DNA from: Methanogranum sp963676045
Lineage (GTDB): Archaea; Thermoplasmatota; Thermoplasmata; Methanomassiliicoccales; Methanomethylophilaceae
NCBI GenBank assembly: GCA_963676045.1
Contig: OY780938.1
Coordinates: 1 to 64,000, forward strand
Direction: 5' to 3'
DNA length: 64,000 nt
Shown here: positions 26,979 through 36,533 of the stretch, piece by piece
Layout of the letters: each line of letters starts with the position of its first letter
Numbering within the stretch: the first letter of the stretch is position 1
Notes under the pieces: model-generated
Seen by the model: only the letters and a program-made list of their open reading frames with translations
Databases searched by the model: none
Told to the model about the DNA's origin: nothing
Program-made: the position numbers and the translations under genes

Positions 26979-28306
26979 AAGGCCTCATCATCGCAGGTGC
27001 AGGCAGTGGAGTAGGTAAGACATCCATAACCACAGGCATATTGTCAAGATTGTCCAAGTCGTACGAGGTGCAGGCATTCAAGGCGGGTCCGGATTTCATC
27101 GATACGATGTATCATACTGTAGCTACTGGACGGCCTTCAAGGAATCTTGATTCCTTCATGATGGATGACGATACCATAAAGAATCTGGTAGGATACGCAT
27201 CGAAAGATTCCGACATATGTATCATCGAGGGAGTGAGGGGACTCTATGAAGGATTCTCAGGGGATGGGGACCTAGGGTCCACGGCATATCTAGCTAAGCT
27301 ACTCGGATTTCCGGTAGTATTGGTATTGGACGCGCGCTCATTGACCAGGAGTGCTGCGGCGATAGTCAATGGTTTCAAGTCGTTCGATCCAGAGTTGAAT
27401 ATAGCAGGGGTGATATTGAACAAGGTATCAGGACCTCAGCACAGGGAGAAATTGGACGTAGCAATGAGGACCTATACTGATACCAAGGTGATCGGAATGG
27501 TTGAAAAGGACGATTCCAAGGTCCTGGAGCAAAGATATCTCGGTCTGAGGACATTATCGTCTTTTGAGAACAGGGAGATAGGGCCATTGGAGGCATTGAC
27601 ATCTTCACTGGACCTCGATGTTCTGATGGACATAGTGGAAAATTCTGAAAGCGAGCTACCTATCGGATCGCCATATGTGCAAAGGGATACAGGCATAAAG
27701 GTGGCAATACCTATGGACGATTCGTATTGTTTCTACTACAGGGAGAACATAGAGTGTCTCGAAGCCTCTGGGATGAAGGTCGCTACATTCAGGCCGACGG
27801 AGGGTGATGGTCTTCCAGATGCCGATGTCTATTATCTCGGAGGAGGATATCCTGAGCTGTATGCTGAGGATCTATCCGATAACAAGGATTATCTGGAAGG
27901 ATTGAAGGTCGCATCGGATGATGGCAAGGTGATATTGGGGGAATGCGGTGGCCTAATGACCATGTGCAACAATATCATCGACAAGGAAAGGAGGAGTTTT
28001 CCGATGGCAGGCATATTCGATGCCTGTGCTGACATGACCGATATCCGTCACGGGCCCACATACGTAGTGGCCAATGCGACCGGCTCGAATCCTCTTTTCA
28101 GCGGTACTGTGAAAGGTCATGAATATCACTACTCAGATGTTTTCGTTCGAAAGGATGCATGTTTTGGATATGAAATGATACGTGGGGCAGGGATAGCTGA
28201 TAAGAAGGATGGGCTGTTCTCTGGGAATTCACTCGGTTCATACATGCACCAGCATGCCCTATCCACTGAAGATTGGGCAAGAGGCATTGTGAAGGCTGTA
28301 AAATGA
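26975..28306 (+). CDS. cfbB: Ni-sirohydrochlorin a,c-diamide synthase
   Basis: 443 residues, CobB/CbiA family. The N-terminal dethiobiotin-synthetase-like domain has AGAGSGVGKTSITTGIL (P-loop) and AFKAGPDFIDTMYHTVATG. The C-terminal class I glutamine amidotransferase domain has the nucleophile in LGECGGLMTM (near residue 328) and HEYHYSDVF for the catalytic His. It amidates the a and c acetate side chains of Ni-sirohydrochlorin with glutamine and ATP. Placed last in cfbC-A-E-D-B; the paralogue at 57122 sits among cbi genes and is taken as CbiA. Confidence 0.92.
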   Translation: MKGLIIAGAGSGVGKTSITTGILSRLSKSYEVQAFKAGPDFIDTMYHTVATGRPSRNLDSFMMDDDTIKNLVGYASKDSDICIIEGVRGLYEGFSGDGDLGSTAYLAKLLGFPVVLVLDARSLTRSAAAIVNGFKSFDPELNIAGVILNKVSGPQHREKLDVAMRTYTDTKVIGMVEKDDSKVLEQRYLGLRTLSSFENREIGPLEALTSSLDLDVLMDIVENSESELPIGSPYVQRDTGIKVAIPMDDSYCFYYRENIECLEASGMKVATFRPTEGDGLPDADVYYLGGGYPELYAEDLSDNKDYLEGLKVASDDGKVILGECGGLMTMCNNIIDKERRSFPMAGIFDACADMTDIRHGPTYVVANATGSNPLFSGTVKGHEYHYSDVFVRKDACFGYEMIRGAGIADKKDGLFSGNSLGSYMHQHALSTEDWARGIVKAVK

Positions 28307-28456
28307 TGTCCATATCAACAGAAAAGTGTTATAGGCATTGTCAATTGGATGAGAATGACCAATTTGATGTGGGTGTTTTCAATTCACATTATTGTATTGT
28401 TTCAAATCAAATAACGTCTAAACACTCAGCATATTACAATATAAAGACGATATTTC

Positions 28457-28479
28457 AAGTTGGTTATATGTACCAACTT
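28457..28479 (+). promoter_or_regulatory. TTGG-N9-CCAA operator upstream of cbiF
   Basis: AAGTTGG(T)...ACCAACTT is a perfect inverted repeat with 8-bp arms and a 7-bp loop; its core TTGG-N9-CCAA is at 28460-28476. It sits immediately upstream of a TATA-like cttatatag (28477-28485). The same core occurs before cbiM (38322), twice before cbiMNQ (39511 and 39536) and between cbiC and cbiD (52942). I infer a site for one regulator of cobalt/cobalamin genes. Confidence 0.65.
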
Positions 28480-28540
28480 ATATAGTAATTAATTGATATC
28501 TTTTGTGTTAGTGAGTTGACTATGTCAATATGGTGAGAAT

Positions 28541-29299
28541 ATGATTTCATTTATCGGAGCAGGACCTGGGGACCCGGAATTGTTGACATTGAAGGGAAAG
28601 AGATTGATCGACGATGCGGACGTAATAGTGTACGCAGGGTCGTTGGTGAATCCAGCAGTACTTTCAAGTTCAAAGGCCACAGCGGAGATCTACAACAGTG
28701 CTACAATGGATCTCAACGAGGTGATCGAGGTCATGTCCAAATCGGAAAAGGCTGGAAAGAAGGTCGTCCGTGTACACACAGGGGACCCTGCGATATATGG
28801 TGCTATCAGGGAGCAGATGGATAGGCTCGATAAGTTGAGCATAGGGTACGAGGTGGTTCCCGGTGTCAGTTCGGTCTTCGCATGTGCGGCTGCCCTCAAG
28901 AAGGAGTTCACGTTGCCTGATGTGACCCAAACCGTCATATTGACCAGGATGGAAGGGCGCACGCCCATGCCAGAAAAGGAGAAGTTGAAGGATCTGGCGA
29001 GACATCATGCCACAATGGCGATATTCCTCTCCATCGGTTTCCTGGATGAGATGACAAGACAACTTTTGGAAGGCGGGTATTCTCCTGAAACGCCGGTCGC
29101 TGTAATATACAAGGCATCCTGGCCGGATCAGAAGATCATCATGGGTACAATAAGCGATATCGAAAGGAAGGTCAAGGAGGCCAACATCACAAAGACGGCA
29201 TTGACGCTCGTGGGTGACTTCTTGGGCAATGAGTACGAGCTTTCCAAATTGTACGATCCATCATTCACCACGGAATTCCGCAAGGGAAAGGTGAATTGA
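28541..29299 (+). CDS. cbiF: Cobalt-precorrin-4 C11-methyltransferase
   Basis: 252 residues of the tetrapyrrole methylase family. FIGAGPGDPELLTLKGKRLI is the N-terminal SAM/tetrapyrrole loop, YAGSLVNPAVL is the CbiF-specific segment, and VHTGDPAIYGAIREQ and VPGVSSVFACAAAL follow. It methylates C11 in anaerobic corrin synthesis. First gene of a long plus-strand cluster running to hemD, behind the TTGG-N9-CCAA element, with GGTGAG before the ATG. The next gene starts without a gap. Confidence 0.93.
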   Translation: MISFIGAGPGDPELLTLKGKRLIDDADVIVYAGSLVNPAVLSSSKATAEIYNSATMDLNEVIEVMSKSEKAGKKVVRVHTGDPAIYGAIREQMDRLDKLSIGYEVVPGVSSVFACAAALKKEFTLPDVTQTVILTRMEGRTPMPEKEKLKDLARHHATMAIFLSIGFLDEMTRQLLEGGYSPETPVAVIYKASWPDQKIIMGTISDIERKVKEANITKTALTLVGDFLGNEYELSKLYDPSFTTEFRKGKVN

Positions 29300-30061
29300 A
29301 TGGCAGGCAGGCTTTCCGTCGTGGGTTTCGGTCCCGGTGCCCTCGATAACATGACCATAAGGGCGGAAAGGACGATAAGGGATGCAGATATGGTCATCGG
29401 TTATACAGCTTATATCGATATGATAAGGGATTTCTTTCCTTCGGAGAAGAAGTACACATCCACCGGGATGATGAAAGAGGTGGAGCGCTGCAAGCTTGCT
29501 ATCGAGGAAGCCAGCAAAGGGATCCATGTTGCAATGGTCAGCAGCGGTGATTCAGGCATCTATGGGATGGCCGGCATAATCTACGAGGTCGCGGACGAGA
29601 TGGGCGCGGATATCGAGATAGATGTGGTGCCTGGCATAACTGCAGCATCCACGGCGGCATCGGTTTTGGGTGCGCCCCTCATGCATGATACGGCTTTGAT
29701 AAGCCTTTCAGATCTAATGACCCCGATCGATCTCATAATGAAGAGGTTCGAATGCGCCGGTCAAGGTGATTTCGTGATCGCGGTCTATAATCCAAAGAGC
29801 AAGAAAAGATGCGACCATCTCCAAATTGCATCCGATATATTGATGAGATATCGTTCTCCGGATACGCCTGTCGGTGTGGTCAGGAATGCTGGGAGGGAAG
29901 GAGAGCATAAGGAGATAACGACGCTCGGTCAGTTGAAGGACGCTGAGGTAGATATGTTCTCCATAGTGATCATAGGTAATTCCAGCACATATGTGTCGAA
30001 TGGAAATATGATCACCCCCAGAGGTTACAGGGAGAAAGGTCGCATGGAAAAGGTGTTCTGA
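29300..30061 (+). CDS. cbiH: Cobalt-precorrin-3 C17-methyltransferase
   Basis: 253 residues. The tetrapyrrole methylase family start LSVVGFGPGALDNMT and the CbiH/CobJ-type VIGYTAYIDMIRDFF segment identify it. VSSGDSGIYGMAGI and VVPGITAASTAASVLGAP, with a C-terminal FVIAVYNPKSKKR, are family features. It methylates C17 and drives ring contraction. It follows cbiF directly and overlaps cbiL by one base (TGATG). Confidence 0.93.
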   Translation: MAGRLSVVGFGPGALDNMTIRAERTIRDADMVIGYTAYIDMIRDFFPSEKKYTSTGMMKEVERCKLAIEEASKGIHVAMVSSGDSGIYGMAGIIYEVADEMGADIEIDVVPGITAASTAASVLGAPLMHDTALISLSDLMTPIDLIMKRFECAGQGDFVIAVYNPKSKKRCDHLQIASDILMRYRSPDTPVGVVRNAGREGEHKEITTLGQLKDAEVDMFSIVIIGNSSTYVSNGNMITPRGYREKGRMEKVF

Positions 30062-30768
30062 TGGCAGGCAAACTTTACGGCATAGGAGTGGGACCCGGGG
30101 ACCCTGAGCTATTGACTCTGAAGGCGAAGAGGACCATAGAGAGATGTCAAGCGCTCGCGATACCCGTGAAATCAGAGGGAGAGAAGAGCACAGCATTCGA
30201 GATAATAAAGCCCGTGACCGATATCGAGGGAAAGAAGATAATCGAAGTTGTTTTCGAGATGAGCACCAACTCGTCAGATTATTGGAAATGCGGGCAGGTC
30301 GCAGGGGATGCAATCATAGAGGAATTGAAAAAGGATAATGACGTTTCGATAATAACCTTGGGTGATGTCTCGATCTATAGCACCTACATGTATCTTGAGA
30401 AATATGTCCGCGAAAAAGGATATGACACAGAGATAATACCAGGCATACCATCTTTCTGTAGCGGTGCTGCGATAGCAGGCATACCTTTGACACTCGGCAA
30501 CGAGGGATTGGCGATAGTACCATCGGCGAGGGACAATCCTCTCGTTGGAGAGGCGTTGGACAAATTCGATAACATCGTCATAATGAAGGCCGGTAAGAGC
30601 ATCGACAAGATAGTCAACATGATGAAAAAGAGGAATGTGCCGATAGAATGTGCCACTATAATACACAATGTGGGCATGGAGGACCAGTATGTAGGTCCGA
30701 TAGACACGACTAGAGATTATGGTTATTTCACCACAGTGATCATAAAGAAAGGAAATATGAGGTCCTGA
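30061..30768 (+). CDS. cbiL: Cobalt-factor II / precorrin-2 C20-methyltransferase
   Basis: 235 residues. LYGIGVGPGDPELLTLKAKRT, IPVKSEGEKSTAFEII and CGQVAGDAI are typical CbiL/CobI segments; GDVSIYSTYMYLEKYV is the substrate-site region. It adds the C20 methyl group, the first step that commits the tetrapyrrole to the corrin branch. The tail ends TVIIKKGNMRS. The precorrin-2 dehydrogenase gene follows after 9 bp. Confidence 0.92.
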   Translation: MAGKLYGIGVGPGDPELLTLKAKRTIERCQALAIPVKSEGEKSTAFEIIKPVTDIEGKKIIEVVFEMSTNSSDYWKCGQVAGDAIIEELKKDNDVSIITLGDVSIYSTYMYLEKYVREKGYDTEIIPGIPSFCSGAAIAGIPLTLGNEGLAIVPSARDNPLVGEALDKFDNIVIMKAGKSIDKIVNMMKKRNVPIECATIIHNVGMEDQYVGPIDTTRDYGYFTTVIIKKGNMRS

Positions 30769-30777
30769 GGCGAAAAG

Positions 30778-31413
30778 ATGCAAGGTTCTAACATGATGTC
30801 ACCATTGTTCATATCCCCAGGCGATAGGCTGGTGGTCATATTCGGCGGAGGCAAGGTGGCCTTAAGGAAATGTATCCATTTCGAAGGTTTCAAGATAAAG
30901 ATCGTCGCAGACCATATTCTTCCAGAGTTGAGATTCATGGCTGACGAGACCGTGATGGATAACATCGATGAAAGCAGCGTATATCAGAACATAGGTGGGG
31001 CATTCATCGTCGTAGCGGCCACCAACGATAAGGAGCTCAACGCGATGATAAGGGACATAGCAATGTCATCTGGCATATTGGCGAATTCAGCGCACGGCGG
31101 CGGAGATGTGCTGATACCTTCCGTCCTAGAGAGGGAGAATTACACAGTCACAGTGTCCACAGGCGGGAAGGTACCTGCATTCCCACCGTATTTGGTTGAG
31201 AGATTGGGTGACATATTGGACTATAGCTATGATCTTATGATGGAATTGATGATGGAGCTTAGGCCCATGGTGATGGAGAACATACCCAGCCAAGAGGAAC
31301 GTGCAGCATTCATATCGGCAATTCTCAGGGATGACAAGATATGGGGGCATCTGCGCGATGGCAATATGGATGCCGCAAGGGAATTGGCAAAGAAGATGGG
31401 TGGTCTGAGATGA
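30778..31413 (+). CDS. Precorrin-2 dehydrogenase (Met8p/SirC type)
   Basis: 211 residues. The NAD-binding VVIFGGGKVALRKCIHF and a beta-strand series with GGAFIVVAATNDKELN are those of the CysG-N/SirC family. SAHGGGDVLIPSVLERENYTV and the KVPAFPPYLVERL segment follow. It oxidises precorrin-2 to sirohydrochlorin, the common substrate of CfbA and of corrin synthesis. Whether it can also insert iron (Met8p type) is not visible. Met at 30793 is a possible alternative start. It overlaps hemA by an ATGA. Confidence 0.88.
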   Translation: MQGSNMMSPLFISPGDRLVVIFGGGKVALRKCIHFEGFKIKIVADHILPELRFMADETVMDNIDESSVYQNIGGAFIVVAATNDKELNAMIRDIAMSSGILANSAHGGGDVLIPSVLERENYTVTVSTGGKVPAFPPYLVERLGDILDYSYDLMMELMMELRPMVMENIPSQEERAAFISAILRDDKIWGHLRDGNMDAARELAKKMGGLR

Positions 31414-32660
31414 TAGTCAGTTTCCACGTTACACATGTGTCTGCGGGAAACATATCCAGATTGAATGAGATAATACCTATTCTGGAGAAGAACATCAGCG
31501 ATTGCATAATCGGGATGGATTTTGTCCAAGAATACGTGATCGTAAGGACCTGCAACCGTTTCGAAGTGTACACATCCACATTTAACAATGAGATGACCAA
31601 GAAGATGTTCAGAGCCGTCATACGCAAGAGCATCCCGTATTCTCAGGATGAGGAGCTCTCGTTCATAATGGAAGGCAACAAGAGCGTTGCGCATCTTTTC
31701 AGAGTGGTCTGCGGTCTGGATTCCTTGATCGTCGGAGAGGACCAGATACAGCATCAGATCAAGGAGAGCTATGTCAAGGCAAGGGAGGAAGGCCATGCCA
31801 ATGTAATGCTCGCATATCTTTTCGATCATGCTCTGATCGTAGGAAAGAGGGTAAGGTCGGAGACCGCTCTCAACAAGGGGGCTGTGTCCGTAGGGTCTGC
31901 AGCGGTGGAGCTCGCAGAGCAGAAGATCGGTCCGTTGTTCAACAAGACGGTCACGGTGCTCGGTGCGGGCGATATGGCATCGGTCATCGCCAAGAACCTT
32001 GTGGGCAAAGGTCCTAAGGCCGTATTCGTGTCGAACCGCACGCTCGAACACGCCAAAGAGCTGGCCGGGCAATTGAATGGGACAGCCGTCACTTTCGATC
32101 ATAAGATCGAGGCGATATCCGAGAGCGATCTCGTATTGGTCGCCACCTCAGCGCCTCATGTGGTCATAAGAAGGTCGGATATCGAGAAGGCGATGATCGG
32201 TCGTGAGAATAGAAAACTCCTGATGATAGATGTATCCGTTCCCAGGAACATCGCCCAAGATGTCATCGAGGTCGAGAATGTGGAGGTGGAGACAATGGAT
32301 TCCCTGCAATCGATAGCGATGGAGAACGTCTCACGCAGGACCGCCGAGATCTCCGAGGCAGAGCACATAATAAACGAAGAGCTGTCAAAGATCGATAGGG
32401 AACGCAAAGAGAAAGCGGCGAACGAGATAATAAGGGAACTGGGCATTAAGTTCTCGATGATAAAGGATGAGGAATTGGCACAGGCAAAGGCCAGAGCAAT
32501 AGCAAATTCTGACATAAACTCGATCCTGGAAGATCTTTCCAGGGCATTGGTTAGCAATATCACATCAGAATTATTTATCAATCTCAGACAGGCATCAAGA
32601 GATGGCAATCTCGAGGCCTGCAAGATGGCAAAGACCCTTTTCGGTCTGGAGGACGATTAA
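31410..32660 (+). CDS. hemA: Glutamyl-tRNA reductase
   Basis: 416 residues. I use the ATG at 31410 (ATGA overlap with the previous stop) because the encoded MIVSFHVTHVSAG is the normal HemA beginning. The catalytic Cys is in VIVRTCNRFEVY (Cys48). The GLDSLIVGEDQIQHQIKESY segment and the NADPH motif VTVLGAGDMASVIAKNL are intact. A C-terminal helical dimerisation domain (about 310-416) is present. It makes glutamate-1-semialdehyde, the first committed tetrapyrrole precursor. Confidence 0.95.
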   Translation: MIVSFHVTHVSAGNISRLNEIIPILEKNISDCIIGMDFVQEYVIVRTCNRFEVYTSTFNNEMTKKMFRAVIRKSIPYSQDEELSFIMEGNKSVAHLFRVVCGLDSLIVGEDQIQHQIKESYVKAREEGHANVMLAYLFDHALIVGKRVRSETALNKGAVSVGSAAVELAEQKIGPLFNKTVTVLGAGDMASVIAKNLVGKGPKAVFVSNRTLEHAKELAGQLNGTAVTFDHKIEAISESDLVLVATSAPHVVIRRSDIEKAMIGRENRKLLMIDVSVPRNIAQDVIEVENVEVETMDSLQSIAMENVSRRTAEISEAEHIINEELSKIDRERKEKAANEIIRELGIKFSMIKDEELAQAKARAIANSDINSILEDLSRALVSNITSELFINLRQASRDGNLEACKMAKTLFGLEDD

Positions 32661-32661
32661 A

Positions 32662-33645
32662 ATGTTATATCCACAAGTACGTTTGAGAAGGCTCAGACAG
32701 AGCCAGAAGATGAGGGACCTTGTCACAGAGACCAGATTGGACCCTGCAGAATTCGTGTATCCGATATTTTTCGATGCGAACATAAACGCTGTCAAGACGA
32801 CCGCTTCAATGCCCGGTGTCAAGACATATCCTCTGTCGGATTACAAACAGATAGCCGACGAGGTCATCTCCGCAGGGGTGAATTCCGTCCTGGTATTCGG
32901 TATACCTAGGAAGAAGGACGATGTAGGTTCCGATGCATATTCTGACAACGGTGTGGTCCAGGAGGCCATAAGGGGGCTCAGGTCATGTTCAGATCTGCTC
33001 ATAATAGCGGACCTCTGCATGTGCGAGTACACTGACCACGGGCACTGCGGTGTATTGGATGGCTGCGGGCATGTTGAGAACGACAGGACGATAGGGCTCT
33101 ATGGAAGGATAGCGGTTTCCCAGGCCAAGGCGGGTGCTGACATCATAGCTCCCAGCGGTATGATGGACGGTCAGATAGAGGCCATCAGGTTGGCATTGGA
33201 TGAGGCTGGTTTCGAGAATGTCCCTATAATGGCATACAGCGCCAAATTCTACAGCGCATATTACGGTCCCTTCAGGGATGTGGCGTGTTCAGCGCCGGGC
33301 AAGGGGAACAGGGCAGGATATCAGATGCCTTGTGCCAACAGGAGGGAAGCAATGCGCGAGATAGAACTGGATGTTGCAGAGGGTGCGGACATTATAATGG
33401 TCAAGCCAGCCGGACCATATCTGGACATTATAAGGGAGGCCGCCGATAGATACGACCTGCCATTGGCAGCCTATCAGGTCTCAGGGGAATACGCCATGAT
33501 AAAGGCCGCGGCAAAGAATGGATGGATCGATGAGAGCAGGGTGATGATGGAGTCGCTCTTGGCCATAAAGAGGGCAGGTGCGGACATAATCATAACCTAT
33601 TTCGCTCTAGATGCCGCAAGGATTCTGAGGGGTCGCCATGACTGA
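32662..33645 (+). CDS. hemB: Delta-aminolevulinate dehydratase (porphobilinogen synthase), zinc type
   Basis: 327 residues from the ATG at 32662. The metal-binding loop LCMCEYTDHGHCG with a downstream CGH is the Cys-rich zinc form. Schiff-base lysines are in AYSAKFYSAYYGPF and IIMVKPAGPYLD. ISPSGMMDGQ-like APSGMMDGQIEAIR is present. It condenses two 5-aminolevulinates to porphobilinogen. One base separates it from the hemA stop, and it overlaps hemL by 8 bp. Confidence 0.96.
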   Translation: MLYPQVRLRRLRQSQKMRDLVTETRLDPAEFVYPIFFDANINAVKTTASMPGVKTYPLSDYKQIADEVISAGVNSVLVFGIPRKKDDVGSDAYSDNGVVQEAIRGLRSCSDLLIIADLCMCEYTDHGHCGVLDGCGHVENDRTIGLYGRIAVSQAKAGADIIAPSGMMDGQIEAIRLALDEAGFENVPIMAYSAKFYSAYYGPFRDVACSAPGKGNRAGYQMPCANRREAMREIELDVAEGADIIMVKPAGPYLDIIREAADRYDLPLAAYQVSGEYAMIKAAAKNGWIDESRVMMESLLAIKRAGADIIITYFALDAARILRGRHD

Positions 33646-34915
33646 TCCCAATTCGGAGAAAATGTACGCTGAATCAAGGAAACTTACACCGGGCGGGGTA
33701 TCCAGCCCAGTCCGCGCATTCTCACCCAATCCGCTCTTCATTAGGAGTGGAAAAGGATGCATGATAACAGATGTGGATGGCAAGGAATATGTCGATCTCT
33801 GCATGGCATACGGCCCTTTGATAACCGGGCATGCATGCAAGCGCGTAGCAGATGCCGCCATAGCCCAAATATCCAAAGGGACCATATACGGGGCGCCCTC
33901 AGAACCTGAACTGAACCTTATAAAGAGATTGTGCCAGATAGTCCCATCGTGCGAGATGGTCCGTCTTGCGGTATCGGGAACGGAGTCCACGATGCATGCG
34001 ATACGTCTCGCACGCGGATTCACAGGAAAGGAGGGGATAGTCAAGATGAACGGAGGCTTCCACGGTGCGCATGACGCAGTGCTCGTCGCAGCAGGTTCCG
34101 GTTCTGCTCATAGCGTACCAGGTTCCAAAGGGGTCCCTGTCGATGCAGTGAAGAACACATATACCGTTGAATACAACGATCCCAAGGCCATGAGCGACCT
34201 CCTTGAAAAGAACGACAATATCGCATGTGTCATCATGGAGCCTGTGCTGGGAAATGTGGGAGTTGTCCCGCCTCAGATGAATTATCTCCGCGAGGTCAGG
34301 AAGATAACCAAGGACCACGGGGTACTTCTCATATTCGATGAGGTCATAACAGGATGCAGATTATCGGATGGCGGTGCGCAGAAGCTATACGGCGTCACAC
34401 CGGACCTCACGACGATGGGCAAGATAATAGGGGGCGGGTTCTCCGCTGGTGCCTTCGGGGGCAAGAGGGAGATAATGGAGAACGTCGCGCCCGCAGGAAA
34501 GGTGTACGCGGCAGGCACATTGGCGGGCAACCCGGTAAGTGCGGCAGCAGGTCTGGCACAGATAGATTACATGCGTGCCAATCAGAGATATCTGACGCTC
34601 AACCAGAGTACGGACCGCTTGGTCACCGCCATGAGGGATTCCATGGATGAGCACGGTATCGAAGGATGCATACAATACGTAGGTTCCATGTTCTCCATCT
34701 ATTTCGGGAGGAGTGCGATAATAAACGGTGCACAGGCCCAGAATGCTGATAGGGAGCGTTTCGACAGACTTTTCAGATACATGTTGAAGCATGGGGTATA
34801 CCTTCCGCCGTCCGCACTGGAGGTCGAGTTCATGTCCATAGCCCATGATGAAAAAGGTGTCGACAGGATAATAGAGGCATTCGATGGATTCTTGAAGGAG
34901 GAATCGGCAAGATGA
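33638..34915 (+). CDS. hemL: Glutamate-1-semialdehyde 2,1-aminomutase
   Basis: 425 residues, class III aminotransferase fold. Motifs are the GGVSSPVRAF start, VSGTESTMHAIRLARGFTG, DEVITGCRLSDGG and the PLP-lysine region TTMGKIIGGGFSAGAFGG (about residue 265). It converts glutamate-1-semialdehyde to 5-aminolevulinate. The order hemA-hemB-hemL-hemC-cobA-hemD lets one transcript encode the whole route to precorrin-2. It overlaps hemB by 8 bp and hemC by an ATGA. Confidence 0.95.
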   Translation: MTDPNSEKMYAESRKLTPGGVSSPVRAFSPNPLFIRSGKGCMITDVDGKEYVDLCMAYGPLITGHACKRVADAAIAQISKGTIYGAPSEPELNLIKRLCQIVPSCEMVRLAVSGTESTMHAIRLARGFTGKEGIVKMNGGFHGAHDAVLVAAGSGSAHSVPGSKGVPVDAVKNTYTVEYNDPKAMSDLLEKNDNIACVIMEPVLGNVGVVPPQMNYLREVRKITKDHGVLLIFDEVITGCRLSDGGAQKLYGVTPDLTTMGKIIGGGFSAGAFGGKREIMENVAPAGKVYAAGTLAGNPVSAAAGLAQIDYMRANQRYLTLNQSTDRLVTAMRDSMDEHGIEGCIQYVGSMFSIYFGRSAIINGAQAQNADRERFDRLFRYMLKHGVYLPPSALEVEFMSIAHDEKGVDRIIEAFDGFLKEESAR

Positions 34916-35793
34916 GGATAGGTTCAAGGGAAAGCAAGCTTGCCATGAGGCAGACCGAGATGTTCATCGACGCAATGAGGGATTCTGGGCAATCAGATGA
35001 TTTCGAGGTCGTAGGGATAAAATCATTCGGTGACATCGATCTGACATCACCTTTGGACAAGCTCAACAACATAGGCGCATTCGTCAGGGAGTTGGACGAG
35101 TCCATATTGAGGAAAGAGATAGATATCTCAGTCAATTCATTGAAGGATATACCGATCGATATGGATCAAGGGCTCATACTGGGTGCGATAATGAGGAGGG
35201 ATGCGGTAGAGGATGTCATACTCCCATGTCGTCTCGACGATCTGCCCAAGGGCGCTGTCATAGGTACCGCTTCCGTAAGGAGGATGGCGATGATCAAGCA
35301 GATGAGGCCTGACATCAAGACTATATCTCTTCGCGGAAACATACATACAAGACTTTCAAAATTGGATTCAGGAGAATGCGATGCAATAATACTCGCTAGA
35401 GCAGGGCTGGAACGCATGGGGATCGACAGGCCGATGTTCATAATGGACCCAGCGATCTTCATACCGGCACCAGCTCAGGGAGCGATAGCGATAGAATGCA
35501 GAAAGGACGATCAACATACCAGGAAGAAGTTATCATCAGTCGATGACAAGGTGACAAGGGAATGCGTCACGATAGAACGTTCCATAATGAGGGCATTGGG
35601 AGCGGGATGCTCATCACCTGTAGGGATCAATGTGAGAAAATTGGTGAAAGGGTTCAATGTGAGGGCCGTATCGTTCGCATTCACAAAAGACCCAGTGAGA
35701 TTGGATGTGGTCATACCTTATGACCATACGGATGAGCAGATAAGGGAGATAGCAGACTATCTAAAAGGGAATAGAAAGGAGTTGGCGATTTGA
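34912..35793 (+). CDS. hemC: Hydroxymethylbilane synthase (porphobilinogen deaminase)
   Basis: 293 residues. RIGSRESKLAMRQTE at the start, ISVNSLKDIPIDMDQGL, TASVRRMAMIKQMRPD and ISLRGNIHTRLSKL are the substrate-arginine segments. The dipyrromethane cofactor Cys is in ALGAGCSSPVGINV (about residue 230). It joins four porphobilinogens. It overlaps hemL by an ATGA and cobA by four bases. Confidence 0.96.
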   Translation: MRIGSRESKLAMRQTEMFIDAMRDSGQSDDFEVVGIKSFGDIDLTSPLDKLNNIGAFVRELDESILRKEIDISVNSLKDIPIDMDQGLILGAIMRRDAVEDVILPCRLDDLPKGAVIGTASVRRMAMIKQMRPDIKTISLRGNIHTRLSKLDSGECDAIILARAGLERMGIDRPMFIMDPAIFIPAPAQGAIAIECRKDDQHTRKKLSSVDDKVTRECVTIERSIMRALGAGCSSPVGINVRKLVKGFNVRAVSFAFTKDPVRLDVVIPYDHTDEQIREIADYLKGNRKELAI

Positions 35794-36533
35794 CTGGGGT
35801 TGTATATCTGGTTGGAGCTGGTCCTGGAGATCCGGGCTTGATGACTTTGAAAGGATCTGAATTATTGAAAAAGGCGGATGCGGTCGTCTACGATGCTCTT
35901 GCGAATCATGAGATACTGAAGCAATGTAGAGAAGGTGTGGAGCTCATCGATGCTGGGAAGAGGGGAGGCAATCATACCCTTACACAGGATCAGATCAATT
36001 CAAAATTGGTTGAATTGGCATCCCAAGGTAAGACCGTCGTTCGTTTGAAAGGCGGCGACCCGTTCATGTTCGGCAGAGGCGCTGAGGAAGTTGAAGAGTT
36101 AAAGGCCGCAGGATTGGAAGTCCATGTGGTTCCTGGTATATCATCGACCATATCCGTCCCTGAGTTGGCAGGCATACCGGTCACCCATAGGGACCACACT
36201 CCTCTCGTGACATTCCTGACAGGCCATGAGAAGGATGACCGTGGGAAGGACAGGATCGATTGGAGATCGTTGGTCAATGGACATGGAACATTGGTGATAT
36301 TGATGGGCATCGGCAATGCCGGGCATATATCGTCGGAACTTATCGCAGGAGGGATGGACAAGGACACCCCGGCTGCGATAATAACAAACGGCTCGACACC
36401 GGATCAGAGGATAGAGAGGACGACGGTCTCCAGATTGAAGAGCACGATAGAAGATAAAGGATTGGAGGCTCCTGGCATAATGGTCATCGGAAGTGTCGCC
36501 ACTCTGCATGACATACTCGGGGATCTGAGATGA
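35790..36533 (+). CDS. cobA: Uroporphyrinogen-III C-methyltransferase (SUMT)
   Basis: 247 residues, TTG start overlapping the hemC stop (TTGA). VYLVGAGPGDPGLMTLKGSEL, VVYDALANHEIL, GKRGGNHTLTQDQIN, RLKGGDPFMFGRGAEE and VVPGISSTISVPELAGIP are diagnostic for SUMT. It adds methyls at C2 and C7 to give precorrin-2. It has no CysG-type fusion; the dehydrogenase is separate at 30778. It overlaps hemD by an ATGA. Confidence 0.95.
   Translation: MTGVVYLVGAGPGDPGLMTLKGSELLKKADAVVYDALANHEILKQCREGVELIDAGKRGGNHTLTQDQINSKLVELASQGKTVVRLKGGDPFMFGRGAEEVEELKAAGLEVHVVPGISSTISVPELAGIPVTHRDHTPLVTFLTGHEKDDRGKDRIDWRSLVNGHGTLVILMGIGNAGHISSELIAGGMDKDTPAAIITNGSTPDQRIERTTVSRLKSTIEDKGLEAPGIMVIGSVATLHDILGDLR

Noticed and set aside
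23099..28306. Nitrogen fixation cluster (NifH/NifD-like genes)
   Set aside because: CfbC and CfbD are surrounded by cfbA, cfbE and cfbB; no nifK, nifE, nifN or nifB and no cofactor ligand set is seen.
28303..28485. Small open frame after cfbB
   Set aside because: It overlaps the cfbB end, runs into the cbiF operator and TATA region, has no ribosome site of its own and no recognisable protein pattern.
28313..28540. Cobalamin riboswitch upstream of cbiF or cbiM
   Set aside because: I see no B12-box-like segment or long structured leader in these short regions; the palindromic operators account for the visible structure.
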